Position numbers and translations under genes: made by a program | Shown here: one piece after another, positions 25,481 through 34,266 of the stretch | Layout of the letters: every line of letters begins with the position of its first letter | Numbering within the stretch: position 1 is the stretch's first letter | The notes under the pieces: model-generated | Databases searched by the model: none | What the model saw: only the letters and a program-made list of their open reading frames with translations | Told to the model about the DNA's origin: nothing | Origin: JABGPL01 sp964387885 | GTDB taxonomy: Bacteria; Electryoneota; AABM5-125-24; Hatepunaeales; Hatepunaeaceae | DNA: 64,000 bases | NCBI GenBank assembly: GCA_964387885.1 | Contig: CAYLYZ010000001.1 | Coordinates: 1-64,000, forward strand | Reading direction: 5' to 3'

Positions 25481-26110
25481 GTGAACTATGTCTGGACAAT
25501 TCTGATTGTTGGCGGGATTTTGGTTGCTGCGTTTACAGGAAGAGTTGAAGCTGTTACTTCATCGGCTCTTGACAGCGTAAAAGTAGCAGTAGAACTTGCT
25601 CTCGGATTAATTGGTGTAATGGCTTTCTGGCTGGGCTTAATGAAGATTGCTGAAAAGGCGGGACTGGTGAAGATTATTGCCCGAATTCTTAGGCCCATAT
25701 TAAAACGCATTTTCCCGGAAGTACCAGCAGAACACCCCGCAATGGGAAGCATGCTCGCCAATATCGCAGCAAATATGCTCGGATTGGGAAATTCTGCGAC
25801 CGCACTTGGACTTCGTGCAATGCAGGATTTACAGAAGATTAACACTGATAAGGAAAGTGCCAGCAATTCAATGGCAACATTCCTCGCTATTAACACTTCG
25901 TCCGTTACACTGATTCCTGCAACGGTTATCGCTATCAGAGTTTCTGCCGGATCAACAGCGCCCACGGAAATTCTTGGCCCTGTACTTGTCGCAACAGGTG
26001 TATCTACAACAGTCGCGATTATTGTTTCCAAATTCCTGCAGCGATTTGTACCGTCTCAACCAATTTTGGAATCTGCTACCGATGGCAATGGAGGGAATAA
26101 CAATGCCTGA
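25481..26110 (+). CDS. spmA: Nucleoside recognition (Gate) domain membrane protein, SpmA-like
   Basis: The 209-aa protein has the Gate-domain pattern of spore maturation protein A: GLIGVMAFWLGLMKIAEKAG, then ANIAANMLGLGNSATALGL. The start is GTG at 25481, because GGAG lies 7 nt upstream and SpmA proteins begin with an (M/V)NYVW-like helix. An upstream ATG at 25367 would add an unrelated polar leader. The 3' end overlaps spmB by 8 bp. SpmA/B pairs are common in non-sporulating Gram-negatives, where their role in transport is unclear. Confidence 0.88.
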   Translation: MNYVWTILIVGGILVAAFTGRVEAVTSSALDSVKVAVELALGLIGVMAFWLGLMKIAEKAGLVKIIARILRPILKRIFPEVPAEHPAMGSMLANIAANMLGLGNSATALGLRAMQDLQKINTDKESASNSMATFLAINTSSVTLIPATVIAIRVSAGSTAPTEILGPVLVATGVSTTVAIIVSKFLQRFVPSQPILESATDGNGGNNNA

Positions 26111-26651
26111 ATCTATCCGAGCAATTCTCGAAGGAATCGGAATCTGGGCGATACCGATTATGTTAGTCCTTATTGTCCTCTACGGGATGTTTAAAAAGGT
26201 TAAAGTATATGAAGTTTTTGTCGATGGTGCTAAAGAAGGATTTGATGTCGGAGTTCGAATCATTCCATATCTCGTAGCGATTCTTGCCGCAATTGCGATA
26301 TTCAGAGCCTCAGGTGCTCTTGATTTAATATCCGGCCTTATCGCACCAGTATTAAATGTAATAGGTTTTCCATCGGAAGCCTTACCGATGGCACTGATAA
26401 GACCATTATCCGGTAGTGGGGCATTAGGCGTTATGACAGAACTCATCGAAACTCACGGTCCCGGATCTTTCATAGGTAGAATTGCATCAGTGATGATGGG
26501 ATCAACGGAAACTACTTTTTACGTAATGGCGGTCTACCTCGGTTCTGTGGGCATACGAAGAGGGCGTCACACCTTAGCGGCCTGTCTGACGGCAGATGTT
26601 GCAGGTTTGGCTGCAGCTTTTATTGTTTGCAAACTGATGTTCGGATCATAA
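26103..26651 (+). CDS. spmB: Nucleoside recognition domain membrane protein, SpmB-like
   Basis: The 182-aa protein is the usual partner of SpmA. It has four or five hydrophobic helices and the signature GSGALGVMTELIETHGPGS plus MMGSTETTFYVMAVYLG. The ATG at 26103 has GGAGGG 7 nt upstream and overlaps the end of spmA, so the two are translationally coupled. A longer reading from 25974 would overlap spmA by over 130 bp and is not supported. Confidence 0.9.
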   Translation: MPESIRAILEGIGIWAIPIMLVLIVLYGMFKKVKVYEVFVDGAKEGFDVGVRIIPYLVAILAAIAIFRASGALDLISGLIAPVLNVIGFPSEALPMALIRPLSGSGALGVMTELIETHGPGSFIGRIASVMMGSTETTFYVMAVYLGSVGIRRGRHTLAACLTADVAGLAAAFIVCKLMFGS

Positions 26652-26763
26652 CGCATCTGCTCAGCATGAGAGTAAAGACTGTCGTTCTCAATTGCATTGA
26701 AATATTCACGTCTTTATTTGACATGTCATTCCCAAGCAGCAGTCTGTCCAAGAATGATGTTGT

Positions 26764-26876
26764 AAGTAGGATAGGCATCCCTGCCTGTCCATCTGTCGGT
26801 AGACTGATTTAAGAAATAACAGCTACTTACAGCGAATCGGCTCCCGATGGATGGTCGGACAGGAATGGCCGACTTA
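26764..26876. repeat. Imperfect inverted repeat (GTAAGT...ACTTAC ends)
   Basis: The left arm begins GTAAGTAGG and contains CCCTGCCTGTCCATC. The right arm contains GGATGG, GGACAGGAATGGCC and ends in ACTTAC. The reverse complement of the right arm aligns with the left over about 30 bp with gaps. The GGACAGGAATG core recalls the palindrome at 82-99. Confidence 0.5.
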
Positions 26877-26952
26877 CCAAAATCGCATTCTCTAACGGTC
26901 TACTGCGCTGGGATGACAAAACTTCACAAGAACTGGATATTTCAAAAGGCTC

Positions 26953-27015
26953 GAGGACGGACATTCCATTCCGCATGCTTGAGTTGCGCTGAGACGTAGG
27001 GGAATTTCCGTCCTC
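26953..27015. repeat. 15-bp inverted repeat
   Basis: GAGGACGGACATTCC (26953-26967) and GGAATTTCCGTCCTC (27001-27015) are reverse complements at 14 of 15 positions across 33 bp. Confidence 0.65.
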
Positions 27016-27266
27016 TCCTGAGTTGTGAGATTGGATGAGATTATTACTAATTGTTTGCGAATGCACCAAATAAAATGTTCAAGTTACATTTCTCACTTTG
27101 AAAATGCAAATTTTCTGATTAAATATAAGTATAGGGTGGAATCCTGTTTATCGGCAATAATCTTAATCCCGGGAAACGGAATAACATCAGACCTATCGTC
27201 AAGAATTTTTCGATAGTCTCCCTGAATTTTGACATACCCACACAAAGATAATAAAAGGAGCGAATG

Positions 27267-27818
27267 ATGCAATTGAAAAAAATCTTGTTTTTACTGCTTC
27301 CAGTAGTTCTGCTTTTTACTTCAGCTCAGGCAGAGGGTAATCTTAGAATCCATATAGGAGATGAGATTGCAGAGCATATTATCAATGAGATTATCAGGAT
27401 CGATTTCGATCTTGATGAATCCACACTAATAGTCCACAAAGAAAACGAATCCACACCATACATCATTGAGCAAATTATAAAGATTGATTTCGATCTGGGT
27501 GTATCTGTGGAGGAATTGGAAAAAGTCAGTACTCTTCTAAAAGGTTTCCAATTACTTAGCAACTATCCCAATCCATTCAATCCTTCAACAACCATTAACT
27601 ACAAAATCGGTGAATCCGGATTAGTCGAAATTAAGATATTCGATGTAAATGGTCGTCTGACAAATACTCTTTTATCAGAAAACAAAACCCCCGGTGAATA
27701 CTCAGTTGAGTGGAGTGGTGACGATTTAAAGGGAAATGATGTTGCTGCCGGGATGTATTTCTACACGCTTTCACTGAATGGAGTGAATGAAGCCCGAAAA
27801 ATGCTCCTGGTAAAGTAA
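27267..27818 (+). CDS. Small secreted protein with type IX sorting domain
   Basis: The 183-aa protein has a signal peptide (to about AQA, residue 22). Two degenerate copies of a short motif follow (LRIHIGDE...IIRIDF and YIIEQIIKIDF), related to the IHxGEE...DIDSI motif opening the ten downstream paralogs. The remainder is a type IX sorting domain (NYPNPFNPSTTINYKIG, DVNGRL, final KMLLVK). So it has a stalk motif and an export tag but no body domain. The second ATG (27267) gives better spacing to AGGAG than the one at 27264. It opens the secretome island. Confidence 0.82.
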   Translation: MQLKKILFLLLPVVLLFTSAQAEGNLRIHIGDEIAEHIINEIIRIDFDLDESTLIVHKENESTPYIIEQIIKIDFDLGVSVEELEKVSTLLKGFQLLSNYPNPFNPSTTINYKIGESGLVEIKIFDVNGRLTNTLLSENKTPGEYSVEWSGDDLKGNDVAAGMYFYTLSLNGVNEARKMLLVK

Positions 27819-27857
27819 TTACCATTGCTCTTAAGAAAAAACAAACTTGGAGATAAA

Positions 27858-28694
27858 ATGTTTTTCCGATATATACTTTGTTCTTTGATGGTAGTGATGT
27901 TGTGTGTTTTACCTGTAAACGCACAAGTAATGCAGATACACATCGGTGAAGAAATCAGTTCTTTTGAAGTAACTAACATCGACAGTATCACTTTTACACC
28001 TGTTGAAGAAGAACCGCCACTAATTAGAGTAATACCCGATTCTCTAAATTTTGGTCAGGTTGTCATAGAGAGACAACGAGAGCTAATGTTAAATATCAGT
28101 AATGTAGGAGTTGGCCTACTCATTATTGAAAATGTAGATCTCGAAGAGGGAGTTTTCAGCGTTGAATTTGAAAATCCAATTGAGATACCAGCCGGGGAAG
28201 CTCACCAAATGGCTGTAAGGTTCTTGCCAACAGGGGTTTTAGAATACGAATCAGACCTCTTGATTGTATCAAATGATATGGACAATGAGGAATTTCTCGT
28301 CGCATTGTTCGGTAGAGGTTATGTTCCGGAGGGTCAAAATCATTACATATATGAGATTACCGATACGAATATGAGCATAATTGTTGAAGATGCCACAATC
28401 GATCAGGAATCACTCGTTGAGAACGATGAAGTTGGTGTTTTCACGCAAGATGGATTGTGCGCAGGAGCAGGACTCGTTCCAGCGGGATTCCCTGATAATG
28501 CAATGGGTGTGGCTGCCTGGGGAGCTGAGCAGAATATGGATAATGGATTTCAGGCAGATGAAGCGCTGAGTTTTCGGCTATGGGATGTTGATGCTCAACA
28601 GGAAGTTATTGCTGAGATTGAAGTAATTAATGGTCAACCCGCATACGCTGCTAATGGATTTCTCGTAATTTCACTTAGTGCAGAGAGAGAGTAA
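27858..28694 (+). CDS. Secreted IDSI-ASH-NMSI protein, array member A
   Basis: The 278-aa protein is the first of ten tandem paralogs. It has a signal peptide ending near NAQ, then the motif MQIHIGEE...VTNIDSITF. The ASH/HYDIN-like immunoglobulin domain covers about residues 55-155 (PDSLNFGQVVI, ISNVGVGLLIIENVDLEEG, FGRG). The C-terminal domain covers about 165-278 (TDTNMSIIVEDATI, EVGVFTQDGLCAGAG, AAWGAEQNMDNGFQ, LWDVDAQQE). No sorting domain follows. The start is ATG 27858 because GGAG lies 6 nt upstream and the signal peptide begins there. Sec export is clear. Function is unknown. Confidence 0.82.
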   Translation: MFFRYILCSLMVVMLCVLPVNAQVMQIHIGEEISSFEVTNIDSITFTPVEEEPPLIRVIPDSLNFGQVVIERQRELMLNISNVGVGLLIIENVDLEEGVFSVEFENPIEIPAGEAHQMAVRFLPTGVLEYESDLLIVSNDMDNEEFLVALFGRGYVPEGQNHYIYEITDTNMSIIVEDATIDQESLVENDEVGVFTQDGLCAGAGLVPAGFPDNAMGVAAWGAEQNMDNGFQADEALSFRLWDVDAQQEVIAEIEVINGQPAYAANGFLVISLSAERE

Positions 28695-28779
28695 CATCTC
28701 GGGAAATATTCCTACGATAGATACAAAGTGAGGTTCATGATTGTATCCAATTAAGACCATTTCAACCAATGGAGTAAAG

Positions 28780-29601
28780 ATGTCTCTTCGGATGGTGTTT
28801 TTAAATATATTTTTGATATTTTTTTCTTTTACAAATATTTCTGCCCAGGTAATCCATATTCACATGGGTGAGGAAAATCGAGCGTTCAATCTTGCCGATA
28901 TTGACAGCATTAGTTTTGTTGATCTCGTAATTAGTCTCTCAGTTGAACCTAACGAAATTGATTTCGGTGAGGTTGCAGTTGGTAATGTTCAGGACACACG
29001 ACTTATTGTAACCAATACTGGAAATGGTGAATTGATTATTAACTCAGCAAATACAGGTAATGATGCGTTCGAAGTTGCTTTTGAAGAACCAATCTCACTC
29101 AGGCCTGGAAGTTCAATTGATTTAATAGTATGGTTTGCACCAATAGACGGTGGAGAAATTTCTTCTGAGATCACAATTCACTCAAATTCCCCGGAAAATC
29201 CTGAACTCGCAATTCCTGTTTCTGGCACTGGTACGCGACCATTCCTTTGGGAGTTTGTTCAAACTGACGTCAATATGAGTGTACTAATCGATAGTGCAAT
29301 GATTGGTGAGGAATTGGTTCAGGAAGGTGATTTAATCGGGGCTTTCACTGCCGATGGTCAATGCTGTGGGTATTCCCAAGTTCCTGAAGGATTTCCTGAA
29401 AGAGAATTGGGATTGTCTGCGTGGGGTGCTGAAAATGATATGGATAATGGATTTCAGGCGGGTGAACAGCTCACATTCAGAATCTGGGATGCTTCAGCTT
29501 TTTCCGAATTACAAACCGAGTTTGAGATTATTGGTGAAGGTGAACCAGTTTTTGAAGCCGGTGGATTTATTCAGGTAAGAATTAATGCTATTCTTGAGTG
29601 A
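28780..29601 (+). CDS. Secreted IDSI-ASH-NMSI protein, array member B
   Basis: The 273-aa protein shows the full three-part plan: signal peptide ending NISAQ, IHMGEENRAFNLADIDSISF, ASH domain (EPNEIDFGEVAVG, VTNTGNGELIINS, SGTG) and C-terminal domain (TDVNMSVLIDSAMI, GDLIGAFTADGQCCGY, LSAWGAENDMDNGFQ). A doubled Cys in GQCCGY replaces the usual LCAG. GGAG lies 5 nt before ATG 28780. An upstream TTG at 28741 is not supported. Confidence 0.82.
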   Translation: MSLRMVFLNIFLIFFSFTNISAQVIHIHMGEENRAFNLADIDSISFVDLVISLSVEPNEIDFGEVAVGNVQDTRLIVTNTGNGELIINSANTGNDAFEVAFEEPISLRPGSSIDLIVWFAPIDGGEISSEITIHSNSPENPELAIPVSGTGTRPFLWEFVQTDVNMSVLIDSAMIGEELVQEGDLIGAFTADGQCCGYSQVPEGFPERELGLSAWGAENDMDNGFQAGEQLTFRIWDASAFSELQTEFEIIGEGEPVFEAGGFIQVRINAILE

Positions 29602-29659
29602 TTTGGGAAAATAGTATGTGTTAGATTCTCAGGTGCAGTCTCGAATTGGGGAGGTAATA

Positions 29660-30829
29660 ATGTGGTTTCGAATTCTAATCGTCTTTTGTCTTTTAATATC
29701 TTCATTCACAAACACTTCCGCCCAAATAATGCTCATCCATCTGGGCGAGGAACAGCGCGAGTTTAATCTCGCAGAGATTGATAGTATCAATTTTGTTGAT
29801 TTGGAGTTGAGTCTCTCTATTGAACCGGAAGAAATTGATTTCGGAAGTATTCAAGTTGATGATATACAAAACGAGATTCTTACCGTTACCAATACTGGAA
29901 ATGGTGAGCTGACAGTTAACTCAATTGACCTTGAGGGAGATGTTTTTACAGTTTTGTTCGAAGATACGGTTTCCATTGCTCCCGGACAGGAATCTGAGTT
30001 TACAGTTAGTTTTTCACCTCCTGATATTGGTGATTTTGAGTCAGAAATTACAATCCATTCAAATTCTCACACTAATCCGGAAATCTCAATTCCATTATAT
30101 GGTTCCGGGATAAGAGAATTTAATTGGGAATTTGTTCAAACATTCGAAAATATGAGCATCCTGGTTCTCGGTGCAACACTTAATGGAGAATCACTGGTTG
30201 AGGGTGATTATATCGGAGTTTTCACACCTCAAGGTTTCTGCGCCGGATATTCTGTCATTCCTGAAGGATTCCCTGAAGATCCTATCGGAGTTCCTGCCTG
30301 GGGCGCTGAACAGGGTCAGAATAATGGATTTCATAATGGGGAGCCCCTGGATTTCCATTACTGGGATACTGATGCTCGACGAGAGGTAATAGCAGTCATT
30401 GATGACTTACTCTTTGGAGATCCATTTTACTTAACCAATGGCATGTTGGTTGCCAGCTTCAAATCAACAGATTTCAACTGGAATTATGTTGAAACCGGCC
30501 TTAATATGAGCATTTTGATTACCAGCGCGATGATTGGTGATGAATCACTTGGTGAAGGTGATATTATTGGAGTCTTTACTGAAAATGGAATTTGTGCCGG
30601 ATATGAAGCAGTTGCAGCAGGATTTCCTGAAGAACCAACCGGGCTTGCTGCCTGGGGTATGGACGAAGATATGGGTGCCGGATTGCGAGCAGGAGAAGCT
30701 TTAAGATTCAGGTTTTGGGATTTTAACGCACAAGAGGAAATTATTGCAGAAGTTGAAGTACTGGAGGGTGGTGAACCAGTTTATGAGACAGATGGCTTCA
30801 TCATCGTTTCTCTAACTACGGAAGAGTAA
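29660..30829 (+). CDS. Secreted IDSI-ASH protein with two NMSI domains, array member C
   Basis: At 389 aa this is the longest array member. After the signal peptide (NTSAQ), LIHLGEEQREFNLAEIDSINF and one ASH domain (EPEEIDFGSIQVD, VTNTGNGEL) come two successive C-terminal domains. The first opens with FENMSILVLGATL and the second with GLNMSILITSAMI, each with its own EGD.IGVFT and AWG segment. This internal duplication is unique in the array. GGGGAGG lies 5 nt before ATG 29660. Confidence 0.83.
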   Translation: MWFRILIVFCLLISSFTNTSAQIMLIHLGEEQREFNLAEIDSINFVDLELSLSIEPEEIDFGSIQVDDIQNEILTVTNTGNGELTVNSIDLEGDVFTVLFEDTVSIAPGQESEFTVSFSPPDIGDFESEITIHSNSHTNPEISIPLYGSGIREFNWEFVQTFENMSILVLGATLNGESLVEGDYIGVFTPQGFCAGYSVIPEGFPEDPIGVPAWGAEQGQNNGFHNGEPLDFHYWDTDARREVIAVIDDLLFGDPFYLTNGMLVASFKSTDFNWNYVETGLNMSILITSAMIGDESLGEGDIIGVFTENGICAGYEAVAAGFPEEPTGLAAWGMDEDMGAGLRAGEALRFRFWDFNAQEEIIAEVEVLEGGEPVYETDGFIIVSLTTEE

Positions 30830-30857
30830 ATCCCTTCAATAGACTAAGGAGATAAAC

Positions 30858-31679
30858 ATGTTCCTTCGAGTAAGAATGTCTCTAATTTTCCTAATTCTAT
30901 TCACCGTTACAAGCATTACCGCCCAGATAATGCACATCCATACGGGTGAGGAAGAACGCCAGTTTAATCTTGCCGATATTGACAGCATCAATTTTGTCGA
31001 CTTGGAGTTGGGTATCTCTGTTGAACCGGAAGAAATTGATTTCGGAGAGGTACCAATTGGGAATATACAAAATGAGATACTGACCGTTACAAACACCGGA
31101 ATTAGAGAATTAATCGTCAGCGCGATTGATCTTGAAGAAGGCGTATTCTCTGTTTTATTCGAGGATACAATCTTTATTGCTCCGGAACAATCATTTAATT
31201 TTACTGTAAGTTTTTCACCTCAAGAGATCAGAGACTATGATTCAGAAATGGTCATACATTCTAACTCTCAGGTAGACCCGGAAATATCAATTCCTCTCTC
31301 AGGTTCAGGATTAGAGGAAGTCATTTGGGAATATGACCAGACCGACCATAACATGAGTATTCTTGTGCAAAGTGCCGAAATTAATGAGGAATCTCTTGTC
31401 GAAGGTGATCTGGTTGGTGTATTCACACCAGATGAATTATGCGCTGGATACGGTAGAGTTTCCGAAGACTTCCATGAAGGGGGAATGGGAATCTCAGCCT
31501 GGGGTGCCAATGAGGGTATGGATAACGGATTTCAGGTGGGTGAGCAATTGAATTTCCGGTTCTGGGATGACGATGCTCGGCAAGAAGTTTTCGCGGAGAT
31601 CGAAGAGATAATTGCTGGTGAACAAGTTTATGTAATGAACGGATTATTAGTTGCCCGGTTGAGTGCAATAAGAGAATAG
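30858..31679 (+). CDS. Secreted IDSI-ASH-NMSI protein, array member D
   Basis: The 273-aa protein keeps all array features: signal peptide ending SITAQ, MHIHTGEEERQFNLADIDSI, ASH domain (EPEEIDFGEVPIG, VTNTGIRELIVSAIDLEEG, LSGSG), and the C-terminal domain (TDHNMSILVQSAEI, EGDLVGVFTPDELCAGY, SAWGANEGMDNGFQ). It is closest to member C over the first half. AGGAG precedes the ATG at 30858, 28 bp after member C. Confidence 0.83.
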   Translation: MFLRVRMSLIFLILFTVTSITAQIMHIHTGEEERQFNLADIDSINFVDLELGISVEPEEIDFGEVPIGNIQNEILTVTNTGIRELIVSAIDLEEGVFSVLFEDTIFIAPEQSFNFTVSFSPQEIRDYDSEMVIHSNSQVDPEISIPLSGSGLEEVIWEYDQTDHNMSILVQSAEINEESLVEGDLVGVFTPDELCAGYGRVSEDFHEGGMGISAWGANEGMDNGFQVGEQLNFRFWDDDARQEVFAEIEEIIAGEQVYVMNGLLVARLSAIRE

Positions 31680-31708
31680 AATGTCCAATCTTTTCAATAG
31701 GAGCTAGA

Positions 31709-32539
31709 ATGTCTTTACGGATCATACTATCAATAGTTCTCCTTTTTATTTTCAGTGTCACAAACAGCTCTGCTCAAATAATGCACATCCACATGGGTGG
31801 AGTAGAGCGTGAGTTTAATCTCGCGGATGTCGACAGCATTACATATACCGATCTGGAAATAACCCTGTCAGTTGAGCCCGAGGCAATCGATTTCGGAGAA
31901 GTAATAGTAGACAGATCCGAAGACGCGGTTTTAACTGTCAATAATACGGGAAATGGTGAATTAATAATAAACGCCATTGATCTTGAAGAGGGTGTGTTCT
32001 CTATTCTTTTTGACGGTGCAATTTTTATAGCACCGGGGCTCTCATTCGAGTTCACTGTCAGTTTTTCTCCACAAGAGATTGGTGAATTTGCCTCTGAACT
32101 CGTGATCCACTCAAACTCTCAGGTAGAGCCGGAAGTTACAGTACCAGTCTCCGGATCTGGTTACATACCACAGGGACAAGTTCATTTCATATATGATCAA
32201 ACAGACGTTAGTATGTCCGTGCTCGTGTTAACTGCTGAGATTATGGAAGAATCGCTTGTTGAAAATGATGAGGTCGGAGTTTTCACCCCTGATGGGCTTT
32301 GTGCCGGTGCCGCAATTATCCCGGATGGATTCCCGGACAGGCAGGCTGGAATTCCGGCATGGGGTGCAGATGAAGGCATGGATAATGGTTTTCAGAACGG
32401 TGAACTACTCACGTTCAGAATCTGGGATGCTGACGCCGAGACGGAGTATGCTACGGACTATGATGTAGAGAATGATGTTGAACCGATTTGGGAGGGGAAC
32501 GCGTTTATTGTTGTGAACATTGATGCGATCATTGAGTGA
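31709..32539 (+). CDS. Secreted IDSI-ASH-NMSI protein, array member E
   Basis: The 276-aa protein has a signal peptide ending NSSAQ, MHIHMGGVEREFNLADVDSI, an ASH domain (EPEAIDFGEVIVD, VNNTGNGELIINAIDLEEG) and the C-terminal domain (TDVSMSVLVLTAEI, ENDEVGVFTPDGLCAGA, PAWGADEGMDNGFQ). The linker YIPQGQVHFIY resembles that of member A (YVPEGQNHYIY). AGGAG precedes the ATG, 29 bp after member D. Confidence 0.83.
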   Translation: MSLRIILSIVLLFIFSVTNSSAQIMHIHMGGVEREFNLADVDSITYTDLEITLSVEPEAIDFGEVIVDRSEDAVLTVNNTGNGELIINAIDLEEGVFSILFDGAIFIAPGLSFEFTVSFSPQEIGEFASELVIHSNSQVEPEVTVPVSGSGYIPQGQVHFIYDQTDVSMSVLVLTAEIMEESLVENDEVGVFTPDGLCAGAAIIPDGFPDRQAGIPAWGADEGMDNGFQNGELLTFRIWDADAETEYATDYDVENDVEPIWEGNAFIVVNIDAIIE

Positions 32540-32565
32540 AGTAGGAAACAGTTTAAGGGGGAGTG

Positions 32566-33375
32566 ATGTCTTTCAGAATCGCACAATTATTTACCTGCCT
32601 GTTAATCATTATATTCTCTAACACTTCCGCCCAGATAATGCACATCCACCTGGGCGAAGAAGAACGTGCATTTAATCTCGCTGATGTTGACAGTATTACT
32701 TATACTGATTTAGTGATAAGTCTCTCAGTTGAGCCGGAAGAAATTGACTTCGGGGAAGTAGGAGTTGGCAGAGTCCAAAACTCAAATCTGACCATCAGAA
32801 ATACTGGAAATGTCAACATAATTATTGATGCCATTGATCTTGAAGAAGGTGTATTCTCAGTTGACTTTGAAAATCCGGTCGAGATCAATCCTGAACAATC
32901 ACTGGAACTTACCGTAAGTTTCAGTCCGTTAGAGCGCGGAGATTTTGCGACAGAAATGATAGTCCATTCAAATTCTCAAGACACACCGGAGGTTTCGATT
33001 CCACTTTCAGGTGAAGGTGTCAATCATTTTATCTTTGAAATAACAGATGTGAATATGAGCATACTTATTACCTGGGCAACTATCAATAACGAACTGCTTG
33101 TAGAGAATGATGAGGTCGGAATTTTTACAGAAGATGGACTATGCGCAGGAGGTGCCAATGTCCCGGCAGGATTCCCCGAAGAATTTATAGGATTAGCTGC
33201 TTTTGGTGCTGAGGAGGGGATGGATAATGGATTTCAGGATGGTGAGTCCTTGACATTCTTCATTTGGGATGCATCAACCGGAATCGAATACGCTACGGAA
33301 ATTGAGTTGGTTGGTTTCGCTGAATGGGAAGCAAACGGTTTTTGTGTCTGTTCGTTAGCGGCAATTATCGATTGA
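32566..33375 (+). CDS. Secreted IDSI-ASH-NMSI protein, array member F
   Basis: The 269-aa protein has a signal peptide ending NTSAQ, MHIHLGEEERAFNLADVDSI, an ASH domain (EPEEIDFGEVGVG, IRNTGNVNIIIDAIDLEEG, LSGEG) and the C-terminal domain (TDVNMSILITWATI, ENDEVGIFTEDGLCAGG, LAAFGAEEGMDNGFQ). Trp of AWGA is Phe here. ATG 32566 is preferred over the adjacent GTG, with AGGGGGAG just upstream. Confidence 0.83.
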   Translation: MSFRIAQLFTCLLIIIFSNTSAQIMHIHLGEEERAFNLADVDSITYTDLVISLSVEPEEIDFGEVGVGRVQNSNLTIRNTGNVNIIIDAIDLEEGVFSVDFENPVEINPEQSLELTVSFSPLERGDFATEMIVHSNSQDTPEVSIPLSGEGVNHFIFEITDVNMSILITWATINNELLVENDEVGIFTEDGLCAGGANVPAGFPEEFIGLAAFGAEEGMDNGFQDGESLTFFIWDASTGIEYATEIELVGFAEWEANGFCVCSLAAIID

Positions 33376-33424
33376 TTGTGTTTGTAATGCAGGTTGGATT
33401 AAATGTCGCGGAAAAGGAGGATAG

Positions 33425-34240
33425 ATGATTGTTCATGTATTCGTATCATGTATTTACCTGTTAATATTTACGTTCACAAACTCTTTCGCCCAAATTATGC
33501 ACATCCACACGGGCGACGACGAGCATATGTTTGATCTTGCTGAAGTTGACAGTATCAGTTTTGCTGAATTGGCTGTCAATATCTCTGTGGAACCGGAGGC
33601 AATTAACTTTGGAGCGGTAGTTATCGGTGACAGCCGAGGTTTAATTCTCACTCTGATCAATACTGGTGAGGGAATTCTGATTATTGATTCCATCGTCATT
33701 GAGGAACAGGCATTCGAAGTTGAATTTGAAAACCCACTTAGAATCAATCCCGGTCAATCACATGATATGACAGTAAGTTTCTATCCATACGAAGAAAGAG
33801 AATTTTCTACAGACATGATCATTCATTCTAATTCTCAGGAAAATCCGGAAGTTTCGATTCCGCTTTCAGGCTTGGGAGTCTGTGCTTTCGACTGGGAAGA
33901 GACCGGTAACAGGATGACCGTCAGAGTAAATCGCGCAACAATCAATAATGAATCTCTGGTTGAGGGTGATGAGATTGGAGTTTTCACAAATGATGAACTC
34001 TGTGCCGGGGGAGTTACCATTCCTGCAGGATTCGCTGAACGTTCAATAGATTTTCCTATCTTTGGCGCGGATGATGGCGAGGAAAATGGTTTTCAGGGTG
34101 GGGAGTTGTTGGAATTCCGGATCTGGGATAGAGATACTCAACACGAGTTATTCGCCAAGGTTGAACTCATTGTAGAAATGGAACCACGGTATCTCAGCAA
34201 CGAACTCTTATTAGTTGTTTTACATGTCGAATTGGATTAG
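33425..34240 (+). CDS. Secreted IDSI-ASH-NMSI protein, array member G
   Basis: The 271-aa protein has a signal peptide ending NSFAQ, MHIHTGDDEHMFDLAEVDSI, an ASH domain (EPEAINFGAVVIG, LINTGEGILIIDSIVIEEQ, LSGLG) and a more diverged C-terminal domain in which the NMSI core is altered (TGNRMTVRVNRATI). The later EGDEIGVFTNDELCAGG and FGADDGEENGFQ segments are kept. AAGGAGG lies 6 nt before the ATG. Confidence 0.82.
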   Translation: MIVHVFVSCIYLLIFTFTNSFAQIMHIHTGDDEHMFDLAEVDSISFAELAVNISVEPEAINFGAVVIGDSRGLILTLINTGEGILIIDSIVIEEQAFEVEFENPLRINPGQSHDMTVSFYPYEEREFSTDMIIHSNSQENPEVSIPLSGLGVCAFDWEETGNRMTVRVNRATINNESLVEGDEIGVFTNDELCAGGVTIPAGFAERSIDFPIFGADDGEENGFQGGELLEFRIWDRDTQHELFAKVELIVEMEPRYLSNELLLVVLHVELD

Positions 34241-34266
34241 AAATTAGGTTGATTTCCGGAGAAAAG

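Larger units (their letters stand above)
26652..27266. other. Long intergenic region with two inverted-repeat elements
   Basis: This 615-bp stretch between spmB and the secretome island has no credible gene. It contains the inverted repeats at 26764-26876 and 26953-27015. An AGGAG ribosome site for the next gene is at 27256-27260. Confidence 0.65.

Noticed and set aside
25486..26031. 181-codon minus-strand reading frame over spmA
   Set aside because: It is antisense to a well-supported Gate-domain gene. Its low-complexity Ala/Ile composition is what mirror frames give.
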